From positions 310,001 to 374,000 of the forward strand of contig JAFKLS010000019.1 in NCBI GenBank assembly GCA_017304675.1: a stretch of 64,000 bases of DNA. The letters are read 5' to 3'. The stretch is from Sphingobacteriia bacterium (GTDB taxonomy: Bacteria; Bacteroidota; Bacteroidia; Chitinophagales; Chitinophagaceae). The notes beneath the pieces are model-generated. The model was not told the origin of the DNA. It was given only the letters and a program-made list of their open reading frames with translations, and ran no database searches. Made by a program: the position numbers and the translations under genes. Position 1 is the first letter of the stretch; each line of letters begins with the position of its first letter. This document shows, piece after piece, positions 27,568 through 37,333 of the stretch.

Positions 27568-30500
27568 TTATTTTTTATAATTCGTTCTATTCATTTTAAA
27601 GAGAGCCGGGTATTCATTGTTTTGTAACACCAATAGCATATCCTGGTAATTTATTTTCAGCCACTTTAAATCCCTTACTTCACCTTTTAACCTCAACCCT
27701 GTGTTAATAGCATCAGCCCATTTAAACCTGCCTTTCCCATCATTCAAAAGTACATCTCCAAGGCTGGCATCCAGCCTTTCAAATTGTGGCATAAATCCAA
27801 ACTGATTGCCACCACAGATAAGGTCTACATAACCATCATTATTAATATCTGTAAGTGCAAAAGCATTTATACAACTCATTTGTGAAAGCGGGGGCAATGC
27901 TTGAATTGTAAAGTTGCCATTACCATTATTAATGGCTACTACAGATGAACAATAATTAAACTTTTTTACAATGCTTTTATTTAATATTTCCGGAGGGAAA
28001 AGTTCCTGAATAGATTTAGTAGCATATTCAGCATTTCTTAAATTATTTTTTTTGATAGAGGGAAGCTGTTCCTCTAAACTTGATTTCACAACTACAGGCT
28101 TATCTTTTCCATCAACAGTATACGTGAGTATTTTATCTTTATTGCCATTTTGATCAAAATCGTTAACCCATAATTTCACAGGGTTTTCGGCATTAGGCTG
28201 CAAGTAAAAATTCTCACCAATATTACCAAGTATTAAATCCTGTTTCCCATCGTTATTAACATCTGCAACCGTTAGGGTTTGCCACCATCCGAACATGTTA
28301 TTAAGGCTTGTTTTTTGTTCCTCGAAGTGATCCTGCACATAAGAAAATATTCGGGGAGTCATCCATTCTCCAACAATGATTAACTCTTTTTTAGAATCAC
28401 CCATAATATCTGCCCATACTGCATTGGTAACCATTCCTATTTTAGATATCTCAGGATTTTTTGTAGCTGCCATATCTGTAAAATGTCCCTGTCCATCATT
28501 CACAAATAAAAAGCTGGTAGGGTTTTCGCCATACATCCTGGGGTAATTTCTAGCACCTATAAAAATATCAGGGTATCCATCACCGTTAAAGTCGTTAACA
28601 GCTGCAACAGAAATATTCATAGAAACATTAGGAAATGCATTTGCATCTAAAGTAAAGTTCCCTTTTCCATCGTTTTTAAACAACCTCAACTGCAACTCTC
28701 TTGCATAAACATCGCTGTTATTGCCTCCCGGACAAATCAATAAATCCAAATCACCATCGTGGTCGCAATCGAATAAAGCAACAGCTACATCTTCAAAAGT
28801 GGGAAATTGCATAAATGCTTTTTCTTCTTTCGTTATAAAAGTGCCATTTTTTAATTGAAGGTATAATTGTCCGGGATGATCCGGGGTGCCTCCAATAAAA
28901 ACATCTTCCAACCCATCTCCGTTCACATCGCCAACAGCTGCTTTAGGGCCTTCTCGTGAAAGCAGCCTCGGTATATTTCGTTCCAAATAAAAATCCACTA
29001 CCTCATTTTCAATATGTTTATCAAACGAAGATGTCATAGCTGTAAAAAGAGGCTGTTCTTTTGTTGTGGTTGGTTCATATTTTTTCGCTTTGCTAGTTTT
29101 TTTATCTACGTTGAGCGTTTGATTAACTGCAGGATGCATTATTAACTGCACAGATCTGTCTGGCCATATAATTTTCAAAGAGTCAACCAAAGTAGTTGTG
29201 CCTAACCCAAAAATTTGTTTATAATCTACCGAAGATTGAAAACCTCTGCTGGGAATAACTTCTCTAGTTAATATCTGGCTGCCTATAAAGAGTTGAATCT
29301 TGCTTCCTACTGCAAATGGATTGATGGAATCTCCTTTGAGCTTAACAGCCAAAAAATTATTCTTATTTAACTCCCTTGAATTGTTTTTATAAATAAATGC
29401 CGGTTGATTTTCATTATTGATGATCAGGTCAAGATCGCCATCTCCATCAAGGTCTCCATATGCTGCACCATTTGAAAATGTTGGCTGGGTAAAACCCCAT
29501 TGTTCACCAATATCAATAAACCGTAAATCGTGATTGTTTCGATAAGCTTTATTTTTTAATGGTGTTACCGGTATTTTCTTAGCAACCTGTTCTATATCGT
29601 CTTTTTGCCCTGTAAGCACCATTTTCTGCACCACATCATTAGCAAAGAAGTTCATAAAATCAAGGTCCGTAACATCTCTGTTAACACCATTACAAACATA
29701 AATATCATTCCATCCATCATTATCCATATCAAACATTAAAGCACCCCAGCTCCAATCTGTTGCAGAAACTCCTGAATAGTTTGCTATATCTGTAAACATG
29801 CCTGATTTGCTATTCAGTTGTAAACAATTCTTAACGTAATGATAGTAAAATCCGGCTTTTACTTTTCTATTAAACATATCTATATCATCAAAAGCACCCG
29901 TGGTTTTTATTCTGTAGTCTGAAAGGGGAAGCATATCTGTTGTAAACAGATCAGATAAACCATCATTATTAATATCAGCAATATCTGTTCCCATTGATGA
30001 GAAACTGGTATGCTGCATTACATCTTCCAGTATATCTTTAAAAGTGCCGTTTTTTTGGTTAATGTATAAATAATCTCTTTCATAGGAATCGTTGGCAACA
30101 TATACATCAGGATAGCCGTCGTTATTAATATCGCCAACAGAAACTCCCATGCCAAAAGCTATAAGTGTACCATGAATGCCGGCTTGCTGTGTAACTTCAA
30201 CAAAATGGCCGTTATCGTTTCTAAATAAATGATCGCCCCCCCCTTTTACCATATCTTTCACAGGCCATTTGCTTTCTAAAAGATCTCTTTTATTAGCAAA
30301 TTCTAATTGGTTAACAGGTATTGGGCTATTGTTAATCATAAAACAATCCAGATCACCATCCATGTCATAGTCAAAAAAAGAAACCTGTGTAGTATATGCA
30401 GATATATCTAATCCATACTTAGCGGCCGATTCAGTGAATGTATTGTTGTGGTTGTTAATGTATAGTTTATTCTTCCTATTTCCTGTTGGCATGTGCCCAG

Positions 30501-30897
30501 ATGAACAAACATAAATATCCAGCCAGCCATCATTATTAACATCTGCAAAAACAACGCCGGTATTCCATTTATCATCTTCAATAATACCAGCAGATTTAGA
30601 TATATCCTCAAATTGGAAATTGCCTTTGTTTAAATACAATTTATTGCTACCCATATTTGAGGTAAGGAATACATCCGGCAGGCCATCGTTATTAATGTCG
30701 CCTATAGCCACCCCACCACCGTTATAAAAATTCCTGAATAAAAAGCTATTCTCTTTGCGTTGATCTTCTACTTTATTAATAAAGTCTATTCCTGTATGTT
30801 CCATCAACTCAAATAAAGGCTTATCTTTTTTTGCAGTACAAGCGAATGAACCAATTAAGATGACGGATAAAACTATTTTTTGGCGCAGGTGCATCAT
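27568..30897 (-). CDS. FG-GAP/VCBS repeat lipoprotein with ASPIC-UnbV domain (CRTAC1-like), copy 1
   Basis: The product has 1,109 residues with lipobox SFAC (two adjacent ATG codons, 30897 and 30894, are possible starts). About thirteen FG-GAP motifs are seen (DINNDGLPDVFL, DYDMDGDLDCFM, DFNGDGYPDIFI), plus the central SRGFQSSVDYKQIFGLG ASPIC/UnbV-type segment. It is the first of three tandem paralogues and lies 90 bp after SusD, with a hairpin (30924-30951) in between that may lower expression relative to susCD. Function is unassigned; large calcium-bound propellers with no enzyme motif suggest binding or assembly. Confidence 0.86.
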   Translation of the reverse strand: MMHLRQKIVLSVILIGSFACTAKKDKPLFELMEHTGIDFINKVEDQRKENSFLFRNFYNGGGVAIGDINNDGLPDVFLTSNMGSNKLYLNKGNFQFEDISKSAGIIEDDKWNTGVVFADVNNDGWLDIYVCSSGHMPTGNRKNKLYINNHNNTFTESAAKYGLDISAYTTQVSFFDYDMDGDLDCFMINNSPIPVNQLEFANKRDLLESKWPVKDMVKGGGDHLFRNDNGHFVEVTQQAGIHGTLIAFGMGVSVGDINNDGYPDVYVANDSYERDYLYINQKNGTFKDILEDVMQHTSFSSMGTDIADINNDGLSDLFTTDMLPLSDYRIKTTGAFDDIDMFNRKVKAGFYYHYVKNCLQLNSKSGMFTDIANYSGVSATDWSWGALMFDMDNDGWNDIYVCNGVNRDVTDLDFMNFFANDVVQKMVLTGQKDDIEQVAKKIPVTPLKNKAYRNNHDLRFIDIGEQWGFTQPTFSNGAAYGDLDGDGDLDLIINNENQPAFIYKNNSRELNKNNFLAVKLKGDSINPFAVGSKIQLFIGSQILTREVIPSRGFQSSVDYKQIFGLGTTTLVDSLKIIWPDRSVQLIMHPAVNQTLNVDKKTSKAKKYEPTTTKEQPLFTAMTSSFDKHIENEVVDFYLERNIPRLLSREGPKAAVGDVNGDGLEDVFIGGTPDHPGQLYLQLKNGTFITKEEKAFMQFPTFEDVAVALFDCDHDGDLDLLICPGGNNSDVYARELQLRLFKNDGKGNFTLDANAFPNVSMNISVAAVNDFNGDGYPDIFIGARNYPRMYGENPTSFLFVNDGQGHFTDMAATKNPEISKIGMVTNAVWADIMGDSKKELIIVGEWMTPRIFSYVQDHFEEQKTSLNNMFGWWQTLTVADVNNDGKQDLILGNIGENFYLQPNAENPVKLWVNDFDQNGNKDKILTYTVDGKDKPVVVKSSLEEQLPSIKKNNLRNAEYATKSIQELFPPEILNKSIVKKFNYCSSVVAINNGNGNFTIQALPPLSQMSCINAFALTDINNDGYVDLICGGNQFGFMPQFERLDASLGDVLLNDGKGRFKWADAINTGLRLKGEVRDLKWLKINYQDMLLVLQNNEYPALFKMNRTNYKK

Positions 30898-30923
30898 GGC
30901 AATTAAAATCTTTCAATAAAAGA

Positions 30924-30951
30924 AGAAAGGTCAATTTAGATTGACCTTTCT
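30924..30951 (-). terminator. hairpin after susD, possible partial terminator
   Basis: GAAAGGTCAA and TTGACCTTTC pair perfectly around a 6-nt loop, extended by one A-T pair. On the minus strand a T-rich but interrupted tract follows (TTCTTTTATT). It lies between susD and the first FG-GAP gene on the same strand, so it may attenuate rather than stop transcription, or act as a processing/stability hairpin. Confidence 0.6.
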
Positions 30952-30987
30952 CAAAAATAACTATAAACAATTAAAGAGCGTTTCTAA

Positions 30988-32598
30988 TTAGTACCCAGGA
31001 TTTTGTTTTAAGTTAGGGTTGGCAACAAGTTGTGTAGCCGGGATAGGGAATAATAAATATTTTGGATCGTCTGCGCTTTTTAAAGCCCAATTTTGCAAAT
31101 AAACACCAAATCTGATTAAATCTTGTCTTCTCCAGCTTTCCCAATACAGTTCTTTTTGTCTTTCAGCTACTAATGTATTCGGATCATAGATGTTTGATTT
31201 ATTTACCAAAGACAATGTAGTTAAAGGAGCTGCCTTTCTAGCCGAACGCACTTGATTAACCAATAGTAGTGCACCAGCATTATTATTAAGTTGTAATTGT
31301 GCTTCTGCTACCATTAATAATACATCGGAATACCTGAAAATTTGAAGCTGGTTACCTTGCTGACCACCGTTGTAATTCTGATAATCTGGCGGATATTTAA
31401 TCACCCTTACACCGGTTGCTTCAAGTGTTAAAGGATTAGGTTCAATTAAATGAACTGCAGTATCGAAAAATAGCGGATTACCATTCCTATCCAATACTTT
31501 GCTACCATCCGCATTGTATTGCTGCCCGTATAACAAGCCTACTTTTAACCCTGAAGTATTAGTTACACCTGGATAATATGTATTTCCTTTTCGCATGGTG
31601 TCGCTTGCATCGAATGAATTATAGAAATCTGCTACAGTACTAAACCCATTCCATCCTGCACCACCTAATGCTTTATTCCATGAATTATAATGTAAGCCCA
31701 TCATCCATCTGGCATTGATACCTGCACTGTTTATTCCGTTAACTTGCGAAACACCTTGTTGATTCGGAAAAGCAAATATTGCTTCGGTACCAGTTCCCCA
31801 ACCGTAACCAGGAGCAGAGCCTCCGTTATTAGGTCCAAAGTTATCGAAGTAATGTGCCGTTAAGCTATATCTGCCACTATTAATAATGGCATTACCTAAA
31901 GCAACTACTTGTTGCATATCGGCAGATGACGGTGCTGCAGGCGTTTGCCTGTTTAAATAAACCTGTTTGTTCAATAATATTTTCATGAGCAGAAACCTTG
32001 CTGCATCTGGGCTTGCTGCATAAGGGCCATTAGGAAGCGCTGATATTATTGAGTTTAAATTATTCACCATTGTGTCTATTGCCTGAGATGCACTCATAAC
32101 AGGCGATGCATCAATTGAATTGTATTTTGCTATTGTTCTGTAAGGTACTTGTCCAAACAAATCAACATAATAATACTGCGCTAAAGTGCGTAAGAAAGTA
32201 GCCTGTGCAGCAATACTTGATGATGGATTGGATGCCAATGTAGTGGTAGCATCGCTTTCTAATTTCCCTAAATTTAAAAAAACAGATTGAGCTTGAGAAT
32301 GTGTACCATCCCAACTATGGGCATGTAATACCCTCCAAACACCATTATCATCCCAATCACCACCCCGAGTAGGTACTAAACATTCATCAGAAGTATTTTC
32401 TTCCAATGAGAAAATTTGATCCTGACTAGTTAATAACCCAAGCAAATCGTTATAAGTACCATTAAGCAACAGTTGTGAATTGGATGCCCCTCCTGACGTT
32501 CCGTTAATAATAGAATCATTTAAAGAAGAATCCAGTTTAGAACAGGCCGAAGCTAAAAGTAGTGTTCCAATTATTGATATAGATTTAAGTTTTTTCAT
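30988..32598 (-). CDS. SusD/RagB-family nutrient-binding lipoprotein
   Basis: This 536-residue lipoprotein (MKKLKSISIIGTLLLASAC) has the SusD layout: an N-terminal helical TPR-like scaffold with FLRTLAQYYYVDLFGQVPY near residues 130-150, and the C-terminal RagB end RRQDLIRFGVY, then LFPIPATQLVANPNLKQNPGY. SusD proteins sit on the cell surface as lids of SusC channels and capture ligand. It follows susC by 54 bp on the same strand. The ligand is unknown; the nearby GH65 and LacI-type control point to an alpha-glucoside rather than a large polymer (inference). Confidence 0.93.
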   Translation of the reverse strand: MKKLKSISIIGTLLLASACSKLDSSLNDSIINGTSGGASNSQLLLNGTYNDLLGLLTSQDQIFSLEENTSDECLVPTRGGDWDDNGVWRVLHAHSWDGTHSQAQSVFLNLGKLESDATTTLASNPSSSIAAQATFLRTLAQYYYVDLFGQVPYRTIAKYNSIDASPVMSASQAIDTMVNNLNSIISALPNGPYAASPDAARFLLMKILLNKQVYLNRQTPAAPSSADMQQVVALGNAIINSGRYSLTAHYFDNFGPNNGGSAPGYGWGTGTEAIFAFPNQQGVSQVNGINSAGINARWMMGLHYNSWNKALGGAGWNGFSTVADFYNSFDASDTMRKGNTYYPGVTNTSGLKVGLLYGQQYNADGSKVLDRNGNPLFFDTAVHLIEPNPLTLEATGVRVIKYPPDYQNYNGGQQGNQLQIFRYSDVLLMVAEAQLQLNNNAGALLLVNQVRSARKAAPLTTLSLVNKSNIYDPNTLVAERQKELYWESWRRQDLIRFGVYLQNWALKSADDPKYLLFPIPATQLVANPNLKQNPGY

Positions 32599-32652
32599 TT
32601 CTTTTAATTTAAACGTATATGAATCCTAAGACAATTTTATTTGGTTATATTT

Positions 32653-35646
32653 TTAATATAAGCTAAAGTTTAGTCCAAATGTAAATGATCTTAAGGTTGG
32701 ATATCCTACGTAATCAATTCCAATAGACGGAATACCTGTTGAGTTTTGGTCAAGTTTTGACACATTAACTTCAGGATCAAAACCAGGATATTTAGTAATT
32801 ACAAACAAGTTGGCCGCAGTTAATGAGGCACTTAAATTTTTAATTACTTTTCCAACATTTCCTATTCTATACCTTAAAGTAACATTACTTAATTTCATAA
32901 AGTTACCACTATACATATATCTTGTTGAAGCAGAAACCGGGTTAGCAACACTTTCTGGCGTGCCTATCAAGGTTTTTGAAATATTACCACCATTATTTAT
33001 AAAACTCAATCCTGTTACAGACTGAAGCGTATTATTATAAATAGAGTAATCAAAAGCTCCATGCATGTTTAAGAACAAACTAAATTTCTTATAATCAACA
33101 GTAGATGTAAAGCCTACTATATAATGTGGGTTAGGATCTCCGGCATAAGTTGCACCGGATGTAGTTATTGCAAAACCATTTTGATCAAATCCACTGAATT
33201 TTCTTAAGTAAAACACATCTATCGGTTGATTATTGGCAATTGCCTGAACATATGTTGCAGAAGTTCCTTTTCCGTTTAATTGTCCGGTTAATACTAATGG
33301 AGAATTACCAACAGCATCATAAATGAACTTGTTCTTTACATATGTTAAATTAATCCCCGCAGTCCAACTAAATGCTTTTTTCTCCACGATTGTTCCATTA
33401 ATAGAAAATTCAAATCCCCTGTTAGTTATATAACCCGGAAGATTTTGCCACAGGGTTCCGGCAGGTGCTGGCGCAGGTAATGTTCCCGGAAATAACGGGT
33501 TTGTAGTCTTTTTAAAGAATACTTCAAAAGATCCATTAATTCTATTCCCTAAGAAACCGTAGTCCAATCCGAAATTACTAGACGTAACTGTTTCCCATTT
33601 TAAGTTTGGATTAGCAAAGTTAATAGCGTTAAGCGCCCCATTGCTTTGATATTGATACCTGTCTACCGCTGCTCCGGCAGGGAATTCCTGATTTCCTGTT
33701 TGCCCCCAGCCTGCTCTTAAATTCAGTGTGCTCACAGCAGCAACATTCTTCATAAAATCCTCATCCTTTATACTCCATCTGGCCGATATTGCAGGGAAAT
33801 AAGCATATTTATTATTTGAACCGAATTTGCTAGATCCATCGGCTCTAAAAGAAGCGCTTAAACTGTATTTATCTTTATAGCCAATTTGAATTCTGGCAAA
33901 ATAAGATTGTACGTCTACATTGGGGTCGTTGCTAGATGTACTTGATAAATTAGCTTTTTTGCCATCCTGCATATTGTCATAATAATGAATTCCAACTAAA
34001 GAGTTATAGTTCAAATTATAATCAAATCCATAAACAGATGTGTTTTGAGTTTGGTATTTAGTTGACCAATTTTCATAACCTCCCAAAGCAGTTAAAGAAA
34101 TTTCATTAATTTTTTTAGTATATGTGAGGGTCTGTGTTATTGTTTGAGAAAATAACTGAGCAGAACCAACAGTTGCTAAACCTTGCCCATCGGCATTGCC
34201 TCCAGTGCCAGATATCCAGCCCTGCAATTCATTTTTTCTTATACCTGAACTATAATTAACTCCATAAGAAAATTTATATTCCAATTCAGGTATAATTTTA
34301 TATCCCGCAGAAAAATTTCCTAACAAAGTAGTTATATTACTCTTGTCATTATATGCATCAGAAAATGCCAGAGGATTCACCTGCCCATTAGGATTTACAA
34401 TATACCTGGAACCGCTTTTCATTAATAGTGTTGGGTTCCATTGCAAAGCATTAGAAACTATACTTCCGGTACTGCCCGGGTCGTTTGAAACTGGAGCAAT
34501 TGTTTCACTAACGGATGCTGCAGTAACTCCGAAATTGATAGACAATTTCTTGTCCAACAATTTATAAGAACCATTAAAATTTGCAATGTATTTATCTAAA
34601 CCAGATTTCCTAATAAGACCCGGGGTTGAAGAAGCCAAGAAAGATGCCCTATATCGACTGTTTTCACTAGAACCACCACTTAAAGCAATAGAATAATTCT
34701 GAGTAACATTATGTTGAATAATTTGATTAAATGGTTTGTAAGAAGCACCGGAATCAGATTTAGCTCCATATTTTGTTAATGCAGTTCTGTATTGACCTGC
34801 ATCTAATACATCTGGTTGCTTCATAAGTCCACCAATAGACCATGATGAATTCACATCAACTTTTAAAGGACCTGAAGATCCGCTTCTCGTAGTAATTAAA
34901 ATAACTCCATTCGCTCCTCTTGAACCGTAAATTGCAGATGCAGATGCATCTTTAAGTACTGAAATGTTTTCTATATCCGCAGGGTTTAAATAAGTTAAAG
35001 GATTAGCATCTGGTAAATTACCTAATCCACTTGTATTAAATCCCGGCCTGGCAGATCTGCCATCCAGCGGTACACCATCTACAACATATAGAGGATTGGT
35101 TCCAGCTCTGATTGAATTATTACCCCTGATTTTTACAGACGTAGCTGCTCCTGGTTGTCCGCTGGCCACAGTAACTTGTAACCCAGCTACTTTACCTTGC
35201 AATAACTGATCAGGAGTAGCAGATGGTATTTGATTAAAGTTTTTTGCAGAAACAGTAGCATAAGCTCCAGTCAACTCTTTTTTCTTTGCTGTTCCATAAC
35301 CAATAACCACAACCTCATTTAAATTGTCGGATGTGGCAACGAGGCTTACATTAATGGACGATTGGCCGTTTAACGACACCTCAATTTTTTGATATCCCAA
35401 AGAGGTAATCACCAATTTGGTAGTAGATTCAGGGCATACCAATTTAAAGCTACCATCATTGGCAGTTTGCGTACCTGCTTTCGCAGTTCCGCCTGTTGCC
35501 AAAACAGAAGCACCGGAAATACCGGAACCATCCTTAGAATCAGTGATTTTTCCTGTAATGGTTTTGGTTTGAGCAAACGCCCATGAGGTGAAGATTGCCA
35601 GGCATAACATTAGCATTACACCCCGCTGAAGGTTTTTTACATTCAT
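32653..35646 (-). CDS. SusC/RagA-family TonB-linked outer-membrane protein
   Basis: ATG 35646 was chosen (MNVKNLQRGVMLMLCLAIF); the ORF extends two codons to a TTG. After a signal peptide ending AFAQ comes the carboxypeptidase-regulatory-like domain (residues ~25-105, ITGKITDSKDGSGISGASV). Then comes the SusC hallmark NLNEVVVIGYGTAKKKELTG, the plug with YVVDGVPLDG and GANGVILITTRSG, and a long barrel. The ~997-residue length is normal for SusC. It imports the ligand captured by SusD with TonB energy. It heads the locus, divergent from the second LacI gene. Confidence 0.94.
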   Translation of the reverse strand: MNVKNLQRGVMLMLCLAIFTSWAFAQTKTITGKITDSKDGSGISGASVLATGGTAKAGTQTANDGSFKLVCPESTTKLVITSLGYQKIEVSLNGQSSINVSLVATSDNLNEVVVIGYGTAKKKELTGAYATVSAKNFNQIPSATPDQLLQGKVAGLQVTVASGQPGAATSVKIRGNNSIRAGTNPLYVVDGVPLDGRSARPGFNTSGLGNLPDANPLTYLNPADIENISVLKDASASAIYGSRGANGVILITTRSGSSGPLKVDVNSSWSIGGLMKQPDVLDAGQYRTALTKYGAKSDSGASYKPFNQIIQHNVTQNYSIALSGGSSENSRYRASFLASSTPGLIRKSGLDKYIANFNGSYKLLDKKLSINFGVTAASVSETIAPVSNDPGSTGSIVSNALQWNPTLLMKSGSRYIVNPNGQVNPLAFSDAYNDKSNITTLLGNFSAGYKIIPELEYKFSYGVNYSSGIRKNELQGWISGTGGNADGQGLATVGSAQLFSQTITQTLTYTKKINEISLTALGGYENWSTKYQTQNTSVYGFDYNLNYNSLVGIHYYDNMQDGKKANLSSTSSNDPNVDVQSYFARIQIGYKDKYSLSASFRADGSSKFGSNNKYAYFPAISARWSIKDEDFMKNVAAVSTLNLRAGWGQTGNQEFPAGAAVDRYQYQSNGALNAINFANPNLKWETVTSSNFGLDYGFLGNRINGSFEVFFKKTTNPLFPGTLPAPAPAGTLWQNLPGYITNRGFEFSINGTIVEKKAFSWTAGINLTYVKNKFIYDAVGNSPLVLTGQLNGKGTSATYVQAIANNQPIDVFYLRKFSGFDQNGFAITTSGATYAGDPNPHYIVGFTSTVDYKKFSLFLNMHGAFDYSIYNNTLQSVTGLSFINNGGNISKTLIGTPESVANPVSASTRYMYSGNFMKLSNVTLRYRIGNVGKVIKNLSASLTAANLFVITKYPGFDPEVNVSKLDQNSTGIPSIGIDYVGYPTLRSFTFGLNFSLY

Positions 35647-35663
35647 AGACAAGCATTTAGTTT

Positions 35664-35678
35664 GTTAAAGTGTTTAAC
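35664..35678. promoter_or_regulatory. inverted repeat upstream of susC, possible operator
   Basis: GTTAAA-GTG-TTTAAC is a 15-bp inverted repeat 18 bp before the susC start. The left half, extended as TTTGTTAAAGT (35661-35671), recurs in direct orientation at 35705-35715, 44 bp away or about four helical turns. This may be a regulator site distinct from the LacI palindrome; no protein can be assigned. Confidence 0.35.
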
Positions 35679-35789
35679 TTACACAAATTGGAATAGACAA
35701 AAAATTTGTTAAAGTTCTACACTGATTTATTGACTAAAGTTATCTATCTTATGCTGCATCTTTGATATTAAAAAAAGCTAAAGATGAAA

Positions 35790-35801
35790 GCAAACGTTTG
35801 C
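35790..35801. promoter_or_regulatory. perfect LacI-family operator palindrome before the second LacI gene
   Basis: GCAAACGTTTGC is a perfect 12-bp palindrome with the central CG typical of LacI/GalR operators. A second half site, AAATGTTTGC, follows at 35804-35813. A -7-like element (CATCTTTG, 35757-35764) lies just upstream, so binding would block transcription of the LacI gene at 35843: probable autoregulation. It is 144 bp from the susC start and could also act on the divergent locus. Confidence 0.6.
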
Positions 35802-35842
35802 GAAAATGTTTGCAGGGGATAAATAGTTTTAAAAAAGCACAT

Positions 35843-36835
35843 ATGACAGGAACCACTCTTAAAGAAATTTCGAAGGCTTTGGGGTTAAGTATCTCAACGG
35901 TATCCAGGGCATTAAAAAATCACCCTGATATTTCTGAAAAAACAAAGCAGAAAGTGGCGGAGCTTGCTCATACGCTTGATTATGAGCCTAATGCAAATGC
36001 AATTAGCTTAAGAACAAGGAATAACAGGCTTTTTGGTGTTATCGTTCCATCTATATCCAACTTCTTTTATGATTCATTTATTTCTGCAGTAGAAGAAGAC
36101 AGCCGCCTGCACAATTATAATATTATGATCCTTCAATCCGGGGAAAATCCCCTTATAGAAGAGGAAAATTTAAAGCTATGCAGACAAAACAGGGTTTCCG
36201 GCGTTTTTGCTTGTATCACTTCACAAACAAAAGACATAACACCCTTTGTAAAATTGAAAGAACAAAAAGTACCACTTATCTTCTTTGATAAAGTGCCTCC
36301 ATTTGAGGGGTATAATAAGGTTTGTATTGCAGATGCCGAGTCTGCAACCCTGGCGACAAATGCATTGATCCAATCCGGCCGAAAAAGCATTATCGCTTTA
36401 TTTGGCAACGAAAATTTGTCTATCACCAATAAAAGAGTAAACGCCTTTAAAGAGGCTATACAAAACGTAGAAAGAAGGATAAATTACCAAGTAGTGTTTT
36501 GTAATACAACCAGCGATGCTTACACCTTAACAACAGATTTATTAAATAACTTGCCCAAGGCAGATGGTATTTTTTGCATGAGCGATGAAATACTTTGCGG
36601 CGCTATGAAAGCCGTTCAGCAAAAAAACAAGTCTATTCCAAAAGATATTGCCGTTATTGCACTTAGTAACGGCTTTTTCCCCGGCTTATATTTTCCGGAA
36701 ATTACTTATGTTGAAACCAGCGGGTATAAATTGGGAAAGGCAGCTTTTGCAAGAATGCTGGAATGCTTAGAAGATAATTTTGAAACCAAAGAGTTAACAA
36801 TAAATACCACTCTGGTGAAAGGACAATCCGTTTAA
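35843..36835 (+). CDS. LacI/GalR-family transcriptional regulator (second paralogue)
   Basis: The frame opens at a TTG (35762), but that region contains the operator palindrome. ATG 35843 gives a 330-residue protein, the same length as the first LacI paralogue, and was chosen. The helix-turn-helix TLKEISKALGLSISTVSRAL is followed by the effector domain from LFGVIVPSISNFFYDSF. It is divergent from susC, so it is the likely local regulator; SusCD loci are more often run by SusR, hybrid two-component or ECF regulators. It ends 1 bp before rlmH, so rlmH is probably co-transcribed. Confidence 0.9.
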   Translation: MTGTTLKEISKALGLSISTVSRALKNHPDISEKTKQKVAELAHTLDYEPNANAISLRTRNNRLFGVIVPSISNFFYDSFISAVEEDSRLHNYNIMILQSGENPLIEEENLKLCRQNRVSGVFACITSQTKDITPFVKLKEQKVPLIFFDKVPPFEGYNKVCIADAESATLATNALIQSGRKSIIALFGNENLSITNKRVNAFKEAIQNVERRINYQVVFCNTTSDAYTLTTDLLNNLPKADGIFCMSDEILCGAMKAVQQKNKSIPKDIAVIALSNGFFPGLYFPEITYVETSGYKLGKAAFARMLECLEDNFETKELTINTTLVKGQSV

Positions 36836-36836
36836 T

Positions 36837-37310
36837 ATGAGAATTTTATTTGTGTCAGTAGGTAAAGCGCATGAAGCTTATGTGAGAACCGGTATCGAGG
36901 ATTTCTCTAAGAGAATTCAAAAATATTTTCCTGCTGACTGGCTTATGATTGCACCTCCAAAAAATGCAGCTTCGTTAAGTGAAAAAGACCTGAAAAAGGC
37001 CGAAGCTGTTTCGATTGAAAACGCACTACAAAAAGATGATTTTTTTATTTTATTAGATGAAAAAGGCAAACTGTTCTCCTCTGTTCAACTTGCGCAGTTT
37101 ATTCAACAAAGAGCCAATGAAAGTTGTAAACGGATTGTTTTTGTAATAGGTGGTGCTTTTGGCACAGACGAATCTATTTATAAAAAAGCAAATCTTGTTT
37201 GGAGCCTCTCCCCGCTTGTTTTTCCGCACATGCTGGTAAGATTAATTTTAGCCGAGCAGGTGTACAGGGCCTGTACTATTATTAAAAACGAAAAATACCA
37301 CCACCTTTAA
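36837..37310 (+). CDS. rlmH: 23S rRNA (pseudouridine1915-N3)-methyltransferase RlmH
   Basis: The 157-residue length fits RlmH exactly. The SPOUT features are present: LLDEKGKLFSS, the SAM-knot region VFVIGGAFGTDES, and the C-terminal LILAEQVYRACTIIKNEKYHH, closely matching the family ending EQxYRAxxIxxxxxYHH. It methylates helix 69 of 23S rRNA on assembled ribosomes. It starts 1 bp after the LacI stop, an arrangement that may tie it to the LacI transcript although the functions are unrelated. Confidence 0.95.
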   Translation: MRILFVSVGKAHEAYVRTGIEDFSKRIQKYFPADWLMIAPPKNAASLSEKDLKKAEAVSIENALQKDDFFILLDEKGKLFSSVQLAQFIQQRANESCKRIVFVIGGAFGTDESIYKKANLVWSLSPLVFPHMLVRLILAEQVYRACTIIKNEKYHHL

Positions 37311-37333
37311 TTCCATAGTTTTATCTTCATTAT

